Assembly: GCA_023450835.1 (NCBI GenBank)
Contig: JAEXGM010000236.1
Coordinates: 1-12,597, forward strand
Reading direction: 5' to 3'
Origin: Bacillota bacterium
Lineage (GTDB): Bacteria; Bacillota; Clostridia; Lachnospirales; Lachnospiraceae
Length of the DNA stretch: 12,597 nucleotides
The notes below the pieces were generated by a model. It was not told the DNA's origin. It did no database searches and saw only the letters and a program-made list of their open reading frames with translations. The position numbers were made by a program, and so were the translations under genes. Shown here piece by piece: positions 5,396 through 12,597 of this stretch (positions are counted from its first letter, which is position 1; every line of letters starts with the position of its first letter).

Positions 5396-6706
5396 TCAGG
5401 ATTTCAATTCTATTTCTAATACCATATCTCTTTCATCGTAGAGTTTTGCATTTTCAAGCTCTACAAAAGCATCTTCTCTGTGATCCTCTCCATTCCAGGG
5501 TCTTACTAATCTTAATTCCGAGCCGTCCTCCAGGAAGCGGACCTTTTTTACTTTACCTTCAAGCCCCGGAAAGCGAAATGCTCCTACCCTTCTGTCATAA
5601 ATATGGGCATACAGTATGTTACCCCTCTGGGTGTATCTTCCCCACTCCGGTTTTTCCAGCTCACTTTTTCCACAGCCGTATATACTGTCGGAGTTGCCGT
5701 TCATCCATTCACCGATTTCTTTTAAGATACTTACACTTTCTTTCGGAATTTCTCCCTTGGCGTTGGGGCCAACATTGATCAGCATATTCCCATTCTTGCT
5801 TACACATTCAACAAGCATGTGAATAACATTTTCCACTGTTTTATACTCCCAGGGTTTATTCCTTACATAACCCCAGTTTTCATTCAGGGTAAGGCACAGT
5901 TCCCAGGGAATAGATCTTCCCAGCACATCCAGGGCATCGCCATCCGGCATCATGCACTCAGGTGATACAAAGTCTCCGGCGTGTAAATCCGGCTCTTCTT
6001 TCCTTGCATTTCCCCCAAGGCGGTTATCAATTACAATATCCGGCTGAAGCTCTCTCATCATGGTTATTAATTCTTTCGCCTTCCAGGTCTCACCTGACAT
6101 ATGTTCAAACTCAGTACCCTTCAGCCTTTCATTGTCATAGGAAAAATCAAACCACATAATATCAATCTTACCGTAATTGGTGAGAAGTTCTCTGACCTGA
6201 TTATGAAAATACTCCACATAATTCTTCCAGTTGTGCTCCGCTCCTTTGAAGCTCTCCTCATCTCTCATAGGATGCTGTCTGTCACCATAATGAGGATAAT
6301 CCGGATGATGCCAGTCAAGAAGAGAATAATAGAACCCGATCTTAATACCTTCTTCTCTAAAGGCTTCCACATACTCTCTTACCAAATCTCTTTTGCATTT
6401 GGTATTGGTGCTCTTATAGTCCGTATATTCCGAATCAAATAGGCAAAAACCGTCATGGTGCTTGGTAGTAAGTACTGCATATTTCATTCCGGCTTCTTTG
6501 GCAAGCTTCGCCCACTCTTTGGGATTATACCTTACCGGGTTAAATTCTTCAAAGTAGCTGTCATAGTCTTCTGTGGGGATTCTCTCAGCACTTTTTACCC
6601 ATTCTCCTCTGGCAGGGATGGCATACAGCCCCCAATGAATAAACATCCCAAACCTTGCCTCTGAAAACCATTCTGTTCGTTTTGCTCTTTCTTCAAATAA
6701 TCCCAT
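5396..6706 (-). CDS. GH29 alpha-L-fucosidase, cytoplasmic
   Basis: The protein has 436 residues. Family marks in order are ARFGMFIHWGLYAIPARGEW, YAVLTTKHHDGFCLFDS, GIKIGFYYSLLDWHHPDY, the nucleophile region IDIMWFDFS (Asp187), VSPE with Glu250 where the acid/base is expected in some members, and NGNMLINVGPNAKGEIP. GH29 enzymes release alpha-L-fucose from glycans with retention of configuration. The nucleophile Asp is followed by Phe instead of the frequent Gly. No signal peptide is present, so it should act on imported short fucosylated sugars. The ATG at 6704-6706 has AAGGAG 6 nt upstream; the in-frame ATG at 6724 has no Shine-Dalgarno sequence. No fucose catabolic or transport genes are adjacent. 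Confidence 0.92.
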   Translation of the reverse strand: MGLFEERAKRTEWFSEARFGMFIHWGLYAIPARGEWVKSAERIPTEDYDSYFEEFNPVRYNPKEWAKLAKEAGMKYAVLTTKHHDGFCLFDSEYTDYKSTNTKCKRDLVREYVEAFREEGIKIGFYYSLLDWHHPDYPHYGDRQHPMRDEESFKGAEHNWKNYVEYFHNQVRELLTNYGKIDIMWFDFSYDNERLKGTEFEHMSGETWKAKELITMMRELQPDIVIDNRLGGNARKEEPDLHAGDFVSPECMMPDGDALDVLGRSIPWELCLTLNENWGYVRNKPWEYKTVENVIHMLVECVSKNGNMLINVGPNAKGEIPKESVSILKEIGEWMNGNSDSIYGCGKSELEKPEWGRYTQRGNILYAHIYDRRVGAFRFPGLEGKVKKVRFLEDGSELRLVRPWNGEDHREDAFVELENAKLYDERDMVLEIELKS

Positions 6707-6758
6707 ACATTTCTCCTTCTCCATTTTCTTATATTTTTACCAATTCATATAATCTTCC

Positions 6759-6788
6759 TTGACAAGGTCAGTTTATCATTACTATACT
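6759..6788 (+). promoter_or_regulatory. Promoter of the AraC regulator gene
   Basis: TTGACA (6759-6764) and TATACT (6783-6788) are 18 bp apart. The -35 lies in an 11-bp near-palindrome TGACAAGGTCA (6760-6770) that could be an operator. The -10 overlaps a -10-like TATAGT on the other strand. Confidence 0.6.
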
Positions 6789-6810
6789 GTTTATGTAATG
6801 CAAAATACAA
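6781..6810 (-). promoter_or_regulatory. Candidate promoter of the fucosidase gene
   Basis: On the minus strand TTGTAT (6805-6810) and TATAGT (6781-6786) are 18 bp apart. The -10 occupies nearly the same bases as the -10 of the divergent regulator promoter. The -35 is poor, as expected for a promoter needing an activator. Confidence 0.4.
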
Positions 6811-6856
6811 ACGAAAACTTGAAAAAAATTAACCTGTATTTAGAGAGGTAACTTCC

Positions 6857-7678
6857 ATGGATACATCCTACCTAAGTTCTTTATCCAATCTATCCATTGA
6901 CTATTACTACGGCGGATATTCCCACCTGGGAAGGTCCTGGAAGGATTATGATGTCATATGCCCTTTTTGCAAAATATACTATATCGTGGAGGGAGAATGT
7001 GAGATTAAAATAAAAGGAACGCCTTATGCCGGAAAACGCGGACGCATGTTCTTTATCCCTTCCCAGGTTAAGCATTCCTTCTATCATATTAATGAGAATT
7101 TTATTACAAAATACTGGATTCATTTTGATATCAAATCCGGAGCGGGTAATCTCTTAAAGCAGTTCAACCTGCCCTTTTATATCGATGTAACCGATGACAG
7201 CGGCATTGTGCACAATTTTCAGGATATTTTTCAGTATTCCAAAGACAATTCCCTTTCAGCCCTTTTCCGGTTAAAATCTGCTATTCTCTCCCTGTTCTCT
7301 GAATATATTGAAGCTTCCGGATTAGTCCCTGAAGCCTTCTATTCCGAGAATAATTCTGACTTTAATGGGATTATCTCTTACATTAATAACAATCTGGAGA
7401 AAAAGCTTACTCTAGAGGACCTGGCAGCCAGAATGCATATGCATCCAAACTATTTTATCCGCCTGTTTAAAAGTAAAATGGGCACTACTCCCCTAAATTA
7501 TATTAATACCCTAAAAACCGAGCGGGCAAAATCTCTTCTCGAAAACACTCTGCTCCCTGTCTCTGAAATCATGCTTCAGGTGGGCTGTGAAGACTTAAGC
7601 TCTTTTTCGAACTTTTTTAAACATTATACTGGTTATAACCCTCAAAGTTTTCGCAAGAGCTTTGGCATAAAATCTTAA
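6857..7678 (+). CDS. AraC-family transcription regulator, probable fucosidase regulator
   Basis: The protein has 273 residues. An N-terminal AraC-type cupin sensor domain occupies about residues 15-110 (YYIVEGECEIKIKG, GRMFFIPSQVKHSFY, KYWIHFDI). A C-terminal double helix-turn-helix domain fills about the last 97 residues (LTLEDLAARMHMHPNYFIRLFKSKMGTTP and VGCEDLSSFSNFFKHYTGYNP). Such proteins usually sense a sugar and activate nearby catabolic genes. It is divergent from the GH29 gene with overlapping promoters, so control of that gene by a fucose-containing ligand is the natural inference. The ATG is preceded by GAGAGGTAA. Confidence 0.9.
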   Translation: MDTSYLSSLSNLSIDYYYGGYSHLGRSWKDYDVICPFCKIYYIVEGECEIKIKGTPYAGKRGRMFFIPSQVKHSFYHINENFITKYWIHFDIKSGAGNLLKQFNLPFYIDVTDDSGIVHNFQDIFQYSKDNSLSALFRLKSAILSLFSEYIEASGLVPEAFYSENNSDFNGIISYINNNLEKKLTLEDLAARMHMHPNYFIRLFKSKMGTTPLNYINTLKTERAKSLLENTLLPVSEIMLQVGCEDLSSFSNFFKHYTGYNPQSFRKSFGIKS

Positions 7679-7705
7679 TTATGCCTGTTCATACAGATTA
7701 TAACT

Positions 7706-8539
7706 TTACCTGCTGCCTATAGAGGTTTCAGGAATTCCTGCAATACCGTGTGCTCTCTCTATGGTTTTATTTAAGTCCTGAAAAAGTTCCGTATACCGAA
7801 GGTTCCTTCCGGCTATTCTCGTACATGCCGCATACATGCTGACAGGAATCTCTTCATCATTGTACGTAACTGTCTGCCCATTGCAGGCCAGAATCTTCTG
7901 TATCAATTCTTTTGCATCCCTTTCTTCCTGCCGATTTGTAACAAGAGCAAATTCATCTCCGCCTATCCGGAATAATACGCAGCTATCATCTGATAAGGTT
8001 TCAATCCTTCGAAGGCATTCTAATATGGCTTTATCACCGCCGCCATTTCCATATTCTCTGTTAATATCCGTCATATGGACCATGTCAAAACATATAATAT
8101 AACTGTTACTTCTGCTGCTTAATAAATCATAAAGCTCTGAAATATCAACTTTTCTCCTGCTCATTACCGCTCCTCCGTCATATTCGAATTGTATTCTGGG
8201 AAATATCCCTGCAAATCGCCATTGCTTCTTAAAGGCAGACGGCGTAGTTCCCCATACTTTAAAGAACGCTCTGGTAAAAACTTCAGGAGAATTATACTGA
8301 TATTTAAAGGCAATGTCCGTTATGGTAAGGCTGCTGCCTAGTATATCCTTTGCCGCATGGGTAATCCTTCTTTTCTGAATATATTCCTTTAGACCCATGT
8401 GAAAGGCATAACCGAACAGCTTCTTAAGACCGGAAAGGGAAGAATGGCAGGCTCCTGCCACATCCTCTAAAGTAAATACATTGCATAAATTATCCTCAAT
8501 ATAATTGATTGCCTCCGTAAGTAGATAGAAGTTCTTCAA
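7706..8539 (-). CDS. AraC DNA-binding domain fused to a GGDEF domain
   Basis: The protein has 277 residues. An AraC double helix-turn-helix is at the N-terminus (about residues 8-107; VFTLEDVAGACHSSLSGLKKLFGYAF and IAFKYQYNSPEVFTRAFFKVWGTTP). A GGDEF domain follows (about 130-270) with FRIGGDEFALV (GGDEF at 193-197) and an upstream Asp (152) in the position of a metal ligand. No RxxD inhibitory site is found ahead of the GGDEF. The late part (VSMYAACT) departs from the usual VSIGI. It could make c-di-GMP or only sense nucleotides. The start is TTG at 8537-8539, with AGGTG 5 nt upstream. It converges with the first AraC gene, 27 bp apart, with no clear terminator between them. Confidence 0.85.
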   Translation of the reverse strand: MKNFYLLTEAINYIEDNLCNVFTLEDVAGACHSSLSGLKKLFGYAFHMGLKEYIQKRRITHAAKDILGSSLTITDIAFKYQYNSPEVFTRAFFKVWGTTPSAFKKQWRFAGIFPRIQFEYDGGAVMSRRKVDISELYDLLSSRSNSYIICFDMVHMTDINREYGNGGGDKAILECLRRIETLSDDSCVLFRIGGDEFALVTNRQEERDAKELIQKILACNGQTVTYNDEEIPVSMYAACTRIAGRNLRYTELFQDLNKTIERAHGIAGIPETSIGSR

Positions 8540-8639
8540 AATATCACCTGCCCTTTTACAATTGTTATAACGGTACCGTATGCTATTATCCTATCATAAA
8601 TGTAAGAATATTACTTGATTTTCTGTACCCATATTAACC

Positions 8640-8790
8640 ACACAAAAAGACAGGGTTAATCCCCTGAGGATTTCCCTGCTTAAAATGTCTTTGTATTTCT
8701 TAACTCCAGGAGGACCGCTCTGCAAAGAGGTCTTCCCGTTCTGATAGAATCCAGTCTTTACTTGCCTTACCGTTAATAGTTTCCCATCTA
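8640..8790 (-). ncRNA. Candidate structured RNA with terminator, family unknown
   Basis: Read on the minus strand, a hairpin at 8708-8737 pairs GGGA-A-GACC-TCT with AGA-GC-GGTC-C-TCCT around a TTGC loop. About 30 nt further a terminator-like hairpin follows (8651-8678). The 5' end is not defined; a weak TTTACA and TATATA pair upstream has a 19-bp spacing. I do not recognise a known RNA family. It could instead be a remnant of a gene. Confidence 0.3.
8644..8678 (-). terminator. Intrinsic terminator-like hairpin
   Basis: On the minus strand CAGGG and AATCC pair with GGATT and CCCTG around a 5-nt loop, followed directly by TCTTTTT. This is the clearest terminator in the gene-poor region and marks the end of a minus-strand transcript that has no convincing coding sequence. 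Confidence 0.55.
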
Positions 8791-8906
8791 ATAATGATAA
8801 TTTCATCAGTAGAACATGAATAAACGTTACTGCACCGGATAGAACTTTTATATATCCCCAGCATAGGCAATTATGTAAATAATTTCTATGAAATACAGAT
8901 ATTGTA

Positions 8907-8915
8907 TGATATAAT
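8907..8915 (+). promoter_or_regulatory. Extended -10 promoter of the flippase gene
   Basis: TGATATAAT is an extended -10 element (TATAAT at 8910-8915). No good -35 is seen 17 bp upstream (TATGAA). Transcription would start near 8922, about 46 nt before the ATG. Confidence 0.55.
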
Positions 8916-8967
8916 CATAGCGATTGCTCCACCGTTTATAAAATCAATTTGAAAGCCGGTCCTACCT

Positions 8968-10596
8968 ATGGAAAATCAAAACAGAAAAAAAACTCTCGTC
9001 CAGCAAGCCGGAGTACTTGCAATAGCCGGAATCATATCCCGTATTATAGGGATTTTATATAAGAGCCCCTTAATAGCACTGATCGGGGTTGAGGGCATCG
9101 CCTACTATAACTATGCGGGAAATATCTATCTTATCATGCTGTTAATCTCTTCCTACAGTATCCCCTCTGCCGTCTCGAAAGAAATAGCCAAAAAGCTGGT
9201 TGTCCATGAATATAGAAATGCCCAGAGAATATTTTATTGTTCTATTCTTTACGTTTTAATTGTCGGCGGTATTTTCAGTACTTTTACTTTTCTTGGTGCC
9301 GGCCTGTTCGTGGAAAAAAATTCTGTAAATGTTCTTCAGCTCCTTGCTCCTACTGTCTTCTTATCCGGCTTCTTAGGAGTATTACGAGGCTATTTTCAAG
9401 GGCATAATGATATGTTCCACTCCTCCCTTTCCCAAATACTGGAGCAACTATTTAATGCCGTCTTCAGTCTCCTGGCTGCCGGACTTTTTATAAAAACAGT
9501 CTCACAGTCTGATTCTACTACAAAGGCTGTTTATGGTGCTATGGGAAGCGCCGTCGGAACCGGTACCGGGGTTCTGTTTGGTCTTATATTTATGTTATTG
9601 GTATATTTTTTTAACAGAAAGTCAAGAAAAAGTTATCTTCTGCAAAGCTCAGAGAAACAGCCGGAGCCTTATGCAAAAATATTCAGAAGTATCTTCTTTT
9701 ATATCACTCCTTTTATCATAAGCACCTGTATTTATAACATGACCGCTACCTTTAACCAGACCATTTACACTAAGATATTAATTTATGGCAAGGGCATCTC
9801 CGCCGATCTTGTATCTTCCGGCTATGGCATCTATTCCGGTGAAGCTATTATATTCACCACTATACCCATTGCCATCGCCTCCTCTATCTCTTCTGCCATG
9901 CTGCCGGATATAGCCGCAGCTTTTTCACTGGGGAATATAAAAGAAACCAAACGGAGAGTGGACATGTCCGTTCGCTTTGCCATGTTAATATGTATTCCGG
10001 CCGCAGTGGGTCTCTTCGTATTGGCAAAACCCATAGTATATACCATGTTCCCGCTAAAGGCCACACTTACACAGGCTTCCGATTTGTTGCGCTGCCTTAG
10101 TATTACTGCCATTCTCTATGGTCTCTCCACCATTTCCAATGGCGTTCTGCAAGGCATCGGGAAACTGAATCTTACGACTAAAAATGCCCTTCTGTCCTTA
10201 TTTATTCAGGCAGCTGTACTGGCAGCTGTATTATCTTACACGGAATTGAACTTATACGCTCTTGTCATTGCAGCTCTCGTTCATTCCTTCCTGATGTGTG
10301 TTTTTAATGCAAGATCCATGACTAATTGTTTGAAGTTTGAGATGGATATAAAAAAAAGCTTTGTTATTCCTCTGACGGCTGCAGTATTTATGGGTATCAT
10401 TGCAGGCTTTCTCTATGATTTACTGCACAATGCCTGCCATAGTAACATCCTGTCCCTTTTACTGACAATAGCCGTTTCCGCTGGGGTTTATTTTACCGCA
10501 GTTATCTGGCTTGGCGGCATCAGCGAGAGTGAAATAGCCGCCCTTCCCCAGGGGAAAATATTAGCTGCCATTGCAAAAAAGGTGAAATTATTTTAA
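8968..10596 (+). CDS. SpoVB/MurJ-type lipid flippase (polysaccharide biosynthesis protein)
   Basis: The protein has 542 residues with about 14 predicted membrane helices. The opening QAGVLAIAGIISRIIGILYKSPLIALIG, then YYNYAGNIYLIMLLISSYSIPSAVSK, is typical of the SpoVB/YtgP (MurJ-like) branch of the MOP superfamily. Later marks are LAPTVFLSGFLGVLRGYFQGHNDM and GLSTISNGVLQGIGK. These proteins move lipid-linked cell wall or polysaccharide precursors across the membrane. Members occur in several copies per clostridial genome, so the exact substrate cannot be told. The ATG fits the family start but no good Shine-Dalgarno sequence precedes it (the nearest purine run is GAAAG), which suggests modest translation. 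No terminator is seen before the marR promoter 3 bp downstream, so some read-through is likely. Confidence 0.9.
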   Translation: MENQNRKKTLVQQAGVLAIAGIISRIIGILYKSPLIALIGVEGIAYYNYAGNIYLIMLLISSYSIPSAVSKEIAKKLVVHEYRNAQRIFYCSILYVLIVGGIFSTFTFLGAGLFVEKNSVNVLQLLAPTVFLSGFLGVLRGYFQGHNDMFHSSLSQILEQLFNAVFSLLAAGLFIKTVSQSDSTTKAVYGAMGSAVGTGTGVLFGLIFMLLVYFFNRKSRKSYLLQSSEKQPEPYAKIFRSIFFYITPFIISTCIYNMTATFNQTIYTKILIYGKGISADLVSSGYGIYSGEAIIFTTIPIAIASSISSAMLPDIAAAFSLGNIKETKRRVDMSVRFAMLICIPAAVGLFVLAKPIVYTMFPLKATLTQASDLLRCLSITAILYGLSTISNGVLQGIGKLNLTTKNALLSLFIQAAVLAAVLSYTELNLYALVIAALVHSFLMCVFNARSMTNCLKFEMDIKKSFVIPLTAAVFMGIIAGFLYDLLHNACHSNILSLLLTIAVSAGVYFTAVIWLGGISESEIAALPQGKILAAIAKKVKLF

Positions 10597-10598
10597 TA

Positions 10599-10616
10599 TT
10601 GTTGAAATAGAAACAA
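10599..10616. promoter_or_regulatory. MarR box at the marR promoter
   Basis: TTGTTGAAATAGAAACAA has inverted arms TTGTT and AACAA around 8 bp. It overlaps the -35 of the marR promoter. The same box, nearly base for base, occurs twice upstream of the MFS gene. Confidence 0.7.
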
Positions 10617-10630
10617 AAATTTAATATAAT
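10602..10630 (+). promoter_or_regulatory. Promoter of the MarR regulator gene
   Basis: TTGAAA (10602-10607) and a perfect TATAAT (10625-10630) are 17 bp apart. Transcription would start near 10637, which leaves the in-frame GTG at 10648 too close to serve well as a start. Confidence 0.75.
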
Positions 10631-10662
10631 ACTTTAATGTACCAAGGGTGGGAGGACAGGCT

Positions 10663-11166
10663 ATGAGCAAAGAAGAACAACCCATGAACAAAGAAGAACA
10701 GGTCTTAATGAATTTCAGAGAAATATATAACAAGATGGCCTGGCTTAATAAGATAAAGATGGAAGTAGGCCTGAAAGGATTTAAGTCCTCTGAAGTCCAC
10801 TACATCGAATGCATCGGTAGAAATGCAGAGCCCAATGTGACAAAGCTTGCAGAATCTCTGTATATGACCAGGGGGGCCATAAGCAAGATGACCAAGAAGC
10901 TCGAAAAAAAGGGCATCATTGAAAGCTACCAGAAGCCGGATAACAAGAAAGAAATCTATTTCCGCCTTACCGAACAGGGCCAAAAAATCTATAACATCCA
11001 CGAGGAACTGCACCGGGAATTCAGGGAACGGGATAAAGTCGTATTCGAGCAGATAACCGACGAACAATTTGACCGTGTGCTTAGTTTTATAGAAAAATAC
11101 AACAGTCATTTGGATGCTGAAATAAAGAAGCTGGACATAGATAATAAGCCAGAAGATATTGAATAA
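10663..11166 (+). CDS. MarR-family transcription regulator
   Basis: The protein has 167 residues. A winged helix-turn-helix lies at about residues 50-105 (SSEVHYIECIGRN, NVTKLAESLYMTRGAISKMTKKLEKKGIIESYQKPDNKKEIYFRLTEQG), flanked by helices for dimer formation. MarR dimers bind short palindromes and are usually released by small ligands or oxidation. The ATG at 10663 is chosen because GGAGG lies 7 nt upstream; the longer frame from GTG 10648 would include the ribosome binding site. The promoter carries the TTGTT-N8-AACAA box, so self-repression is predicted. A terminator follows the gene, and the MFS gene downstream has its own promoter with two such boxes. Ligand is unknown. Confidence 0.9.
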   Translation: MSKEEQPMNKEEQVLMNFREIYNKMAWLNKIKMEVGLKGFKSSEVHYIECIGRNAEPNVTKLAESLYMTRGAISKMTKKLEKKGIIESYQKPDNKKEIYFRLTEQGQKIYNIHEELHREFRERDKVVFEQITDEQFDRVLSFIEKYNSHLDAEIKKLDIDNKPEDIE

Positions 11167-11183
11167 TAAAATTTAAACCACAG

Positions 11184-11219
11184 GCAGCCAGGCTCAGTCA
11201 TGAGCAGGCTGCATTTTTT
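11184..11219 (+). terminator. Intrinsic terminator of the marR gene
   Basis: GCAGCC (11184-11189) pairs with GGCTGC (11207-11212), and inside it GCTCA pairs with TGAGC around a GTCA loop. The stem is followed by ATTTTTTATTTTTATT. It separates marR from the MFS gene into two transcription units. Confidence 0.8.
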
Positions 11220-11231
11220 ATTTTTATTAAA

Positions 11232-11249
11232 TTGTTGACAAGGAAACAA
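11232..11249. promoter_or_regulatory. MarR box 1 at the MFS promoter
   Basis: TTGTTGACAAGGAAACAA has arms TTGTT and AACAA around 8 bp and overlaps the -35. Its placement relative to the -35 is the same as at the marR promoter. Confidence 0.75.
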
Positions 11250-11263
11250 AATGGTATTATAGT
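11235..11263 (+). promoter_or_regulatory. Promoter of the MFS transporter gene
   Basis: A perfect TTGACA (11235-11240) is followed after 17 bp by TATAGT (11258-11263). Transcription would start near 11270. One MarR box overlaps the -35 and a second covers the start site, giving a strong promoter held off by two operators. Confidence 0.75.
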
Positions 11264-11265
11264 GA

Positions 11266-11283
11266 ATGTTGACCAGGAAACAA
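11266..11283. promoter_or_regulatory. MarR box 2 at the MFS transcription start
   Basis: ATGTTGACCAGGAAACAA differs from box 1 at two bases. It lies 34 bp after box 1, on the same face region after about three helical turns, and covers the expected transcription start. Confidence 0.7.
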
Positions 11284-11311
11284 AATCATTACCCCCGAGA
11301 GGAGAATTCAC

Positions 11312-12550
11312 ATGTTAAAACTTAAATCAAACAATGAAAAGGACACAGAACAAACCGTAGACAGAAAGGCTTTGCTGTTCGGTCTTATGTCTGTGTTCCT
11401 TGTTGGTATAGGCTTCACTATCATAACACCTGTCGTGCCATTTTTAGTACAACCTTATACAAATTCCAGTAATCAAGCTATTTTTGTTACACTGCTGACC
11501 TCTATCTACGCCTTCTGTGTATTTTTCGCGGCACCAGGACTTGGCGCTCTGAGTGACAGATATGGGCGCCGCCCAGTGCTTCTAATATCCTTTTTGGGCT
11601 CTGCCATCGGATACACGGTTTTTGGTATCGGCGGATCTATATGGGTATTATTTGCCGGACGTATAATTGAGGGTATAACAGGCGGCGACATAAGCACTAT
11701 CTTCGCATACTTCGCAGACATCACCCCCAGAGAACAGCGAACCAAAATCTTTGGATGGGTGAGTGCGATTACAGGTATCGGCACTGCCCTCGGCCCAACT
11801 CTGGGCGGGTTGATTGCAGCCAGATTTGGTTACTCCGCACCTATGTTTTTGGCAGCAATAATTACACTACTAAACGTTATCTTCGGATTCTTCTTTATAC
11901 CTGAGAGTCTTGATAAGAATAACCGCCTGAAAGAGATTCCTCTTGTAAGACTGAATCCCTTTACACAACTTTTAAATGTACTTTCCATGAAAAATGTAGG
12001 AAGAATACTTGTCTCAGCTTTCCTTATCTGGGTACCCAACGGATCTCTACAAGCTATTTTCTCCCAATTTTCAATCGACACTTTCAATTGGAAGCCTGCA
12101 ATAATCGGACTTATGTTTTCAATTATAGGTATTCAGGACATCCTTTCCCAAAGCCTCATAATGCCAAGGCTGCTGTTAAAACTTAGTGATTCACAGATAG
12201 CCATTCTTGGTATGATTTCTGAGATTATAGGTTACATCTTTATTGCGGCATCGGCTTTGTTCTCCTACTATCCTCTTATTATCATAGGAATGTTTATCTT
12301 TGGTTTCGGCGATTCCATCTTCGGGCCTTCCTTCAATGGGATGGTCTCCAAGTCCGTCACTTCCGGTGAACAGGGTAGAATTCAAGGTGGAAGTCAATCT
12401 ATTCAGGCTTTGGCAAGAATAACCGGGCCTATCATCGGAGGTCAGATCTATGTATTGCTTGGGCATACCGCGCCTCTTTTTATGGGAATTATTCTAATAA
12501 CGGCTGCAATACCGGTTTTGTATAAGGTTAAGCATGTTAGTGTGGGGTGA
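11312..12550 (+). CDS. MFS drug efflux transporter, TetA-like (DHA1 type)
   Basis: The protein has 412 residues and 12 expected membrane helices. Motif A is GALSDRYGRRPVL (about residues 78-90), between helices 2 and 3. Motif B is RIIEGITGG (117-125). The antiporter motif C is GWVSAITGIGTALGPTLGG (148-166) in helix 5, which marks drug:proton antiporters. The expected action is export of a toxic compound in exchange for protons. GAGGAG precedes the ATG. The promoter carries two MarR boxes, so the pump should be induced when the MarR protein 145 bp upstream is released by a ligand, perhaps one of the pump's substrates. The substrate is not predictable from sequence. Confidence 0.9.
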   Translation: MLKLKSNNEKDTEQTVDRKALLFGLMSVFLVGIGFTIITPVVPFLVQPYTNSSNQAIFVTLLTSIYAFCVFFAAPGLGALSDRYGRRPVLLISFLGSAIGYTVFGIGGSIWVLFAGRIIEGITGGDISTIFAYFADITPREQRTKIFGWVSAITGIGTALGPTLGGLIAARFGYSAPMFLAAIITLLNVIFGFFFIPESLDKNNRLKEIPLVRLNPFTQLLNVLSMKNVGRILVSAFLIWVPNGSLQAIFSQFSIDTFNWKPAIIGLMFSIIGIQDILSQSLIMPRLLLKLSDSQIAILGMISEIIGYIFIAASALFSYYPLIIIGMFIFGFGDSIFGPSFNGMVSKSVTSGEQGRIQGGSQSIQALARITGPIIGGQIYVLLGHTAPLFMGIILITAAIPVLYKVKHVSVG

Positions 12551-12597
12551 TTTTATGTATTGAAGGACGGACGATGGCAGCTGATTCCCTTCAGACA

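Larger units (their letters stand above)
8540..8967. other. 428-bp gene-poor region
   Basis: The stretch separates two divergent genes. It contains a 10-bp perfect palindrome ACGGTACCGT (8570-8579) near the AraC-GGDEF start, a possible structured RNA on the minus strand (about 8640-8790) and the extended -10 of the flippase gene. Open frames of 54 and 70 codons on the minus strand overlap each other and have no ribosome binding site. Confidence 0.6.

Noticed and set aside
8594..8806. A 70-codon open frame on the minus strand (and an overlapping 54-codon frame, 8700-8864)
   Set aside because: Neither has a Shine-Dalgarno sequence, the two overlap in different frames, and the stretch contains a hairpin and terminator. 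It was treated as a possible RNA or remnant rather than a gene.
12571..12594. TGAAGG ... CCTTCA arms after the MFS gene
   Set aside because: Only 6 bp with a long loop and no T-run before the window ends; not enough to call a terminator.

Overview
The window looks like a chromosomal segment of a low-GC anaerobic Firmicute, most likely a Clostridia/Lachnospiraceae-type genome. That assignment rests on strong AGGAGG-type ribosome binding sites, TTGACA/TATAAT promoters, a SpoVB/MurJ-type flippase, a GH29 fucosidase with an AraC regulator, and a PBSX/diffocin-like tail module. No rRNA, tRNA, CRISPR array, transposase or integrase was seen.

Left region (1-4533): the regulatory head of a contractile phage-tail locus. 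Five genes read leftward: a GP20/scaffold-like protein, an XkdJ/DUF6838-type tail terminator, a short tail sheath (XkdK-like), a tail tube (XkdM-like) and a tail assembly chaperone (XkdN-like). The chaperone carries a classic A AAA AAC slippery site, and its -1 frame stays open to the window edge with a sequence typical of the chaperone's long form. Three genes read rightward: a cI-like XRE repressor, an ImmA-like metallopeptidase and a small tail-anchored membrane protein. Terminase, portal and capsid genes do not occur between repressor and tail genes, where a phage would normally carry them. The layout therefore fits a capsid-less, diffocin-like tailocin or a remnant of one. The control region holds four copies of a 17-bp palindrome (consensus CTTACGTANTACGTAAG) placed on a well-formed leftward promoter, on the repressor's own promoter, and about 140 bp downstream in the leader.

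Middle region (4734-8539): ordinary chromosomal cargo. A RimJ/RimL-type acetyltransferase and a cytoplasmic GH29 alpha-L-fucosidase both read leftward. A divergent AraC-type sugar regulator appears to share an overlapping promoter with the fucosidase. A second regulator, also leftward, fuses an N-terminal AraC DNA-binding domain to a C-terminal GGDEF domain.

Right region (8540-12597): a 428-bp gene-poor stretch with a possible structured RNA ending in a terminator on the minus strand, then a SpoVB/MurJ-type flippase, a MarR regulator and a 12-TM drug-efflux-type MFS transporter. The marR and MFS promoters carry the same 18-bp box (TTGTT-N8-AACAA), once at marR and twice at the transporter, each first box overlapping the -35. 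This predicts a self-contained MarR circuit that represses both itself and the pump.

Six start codons were moved inward from the longest reading frame because a strong Shine-Dalgarno sequence sits before the internal ATG.
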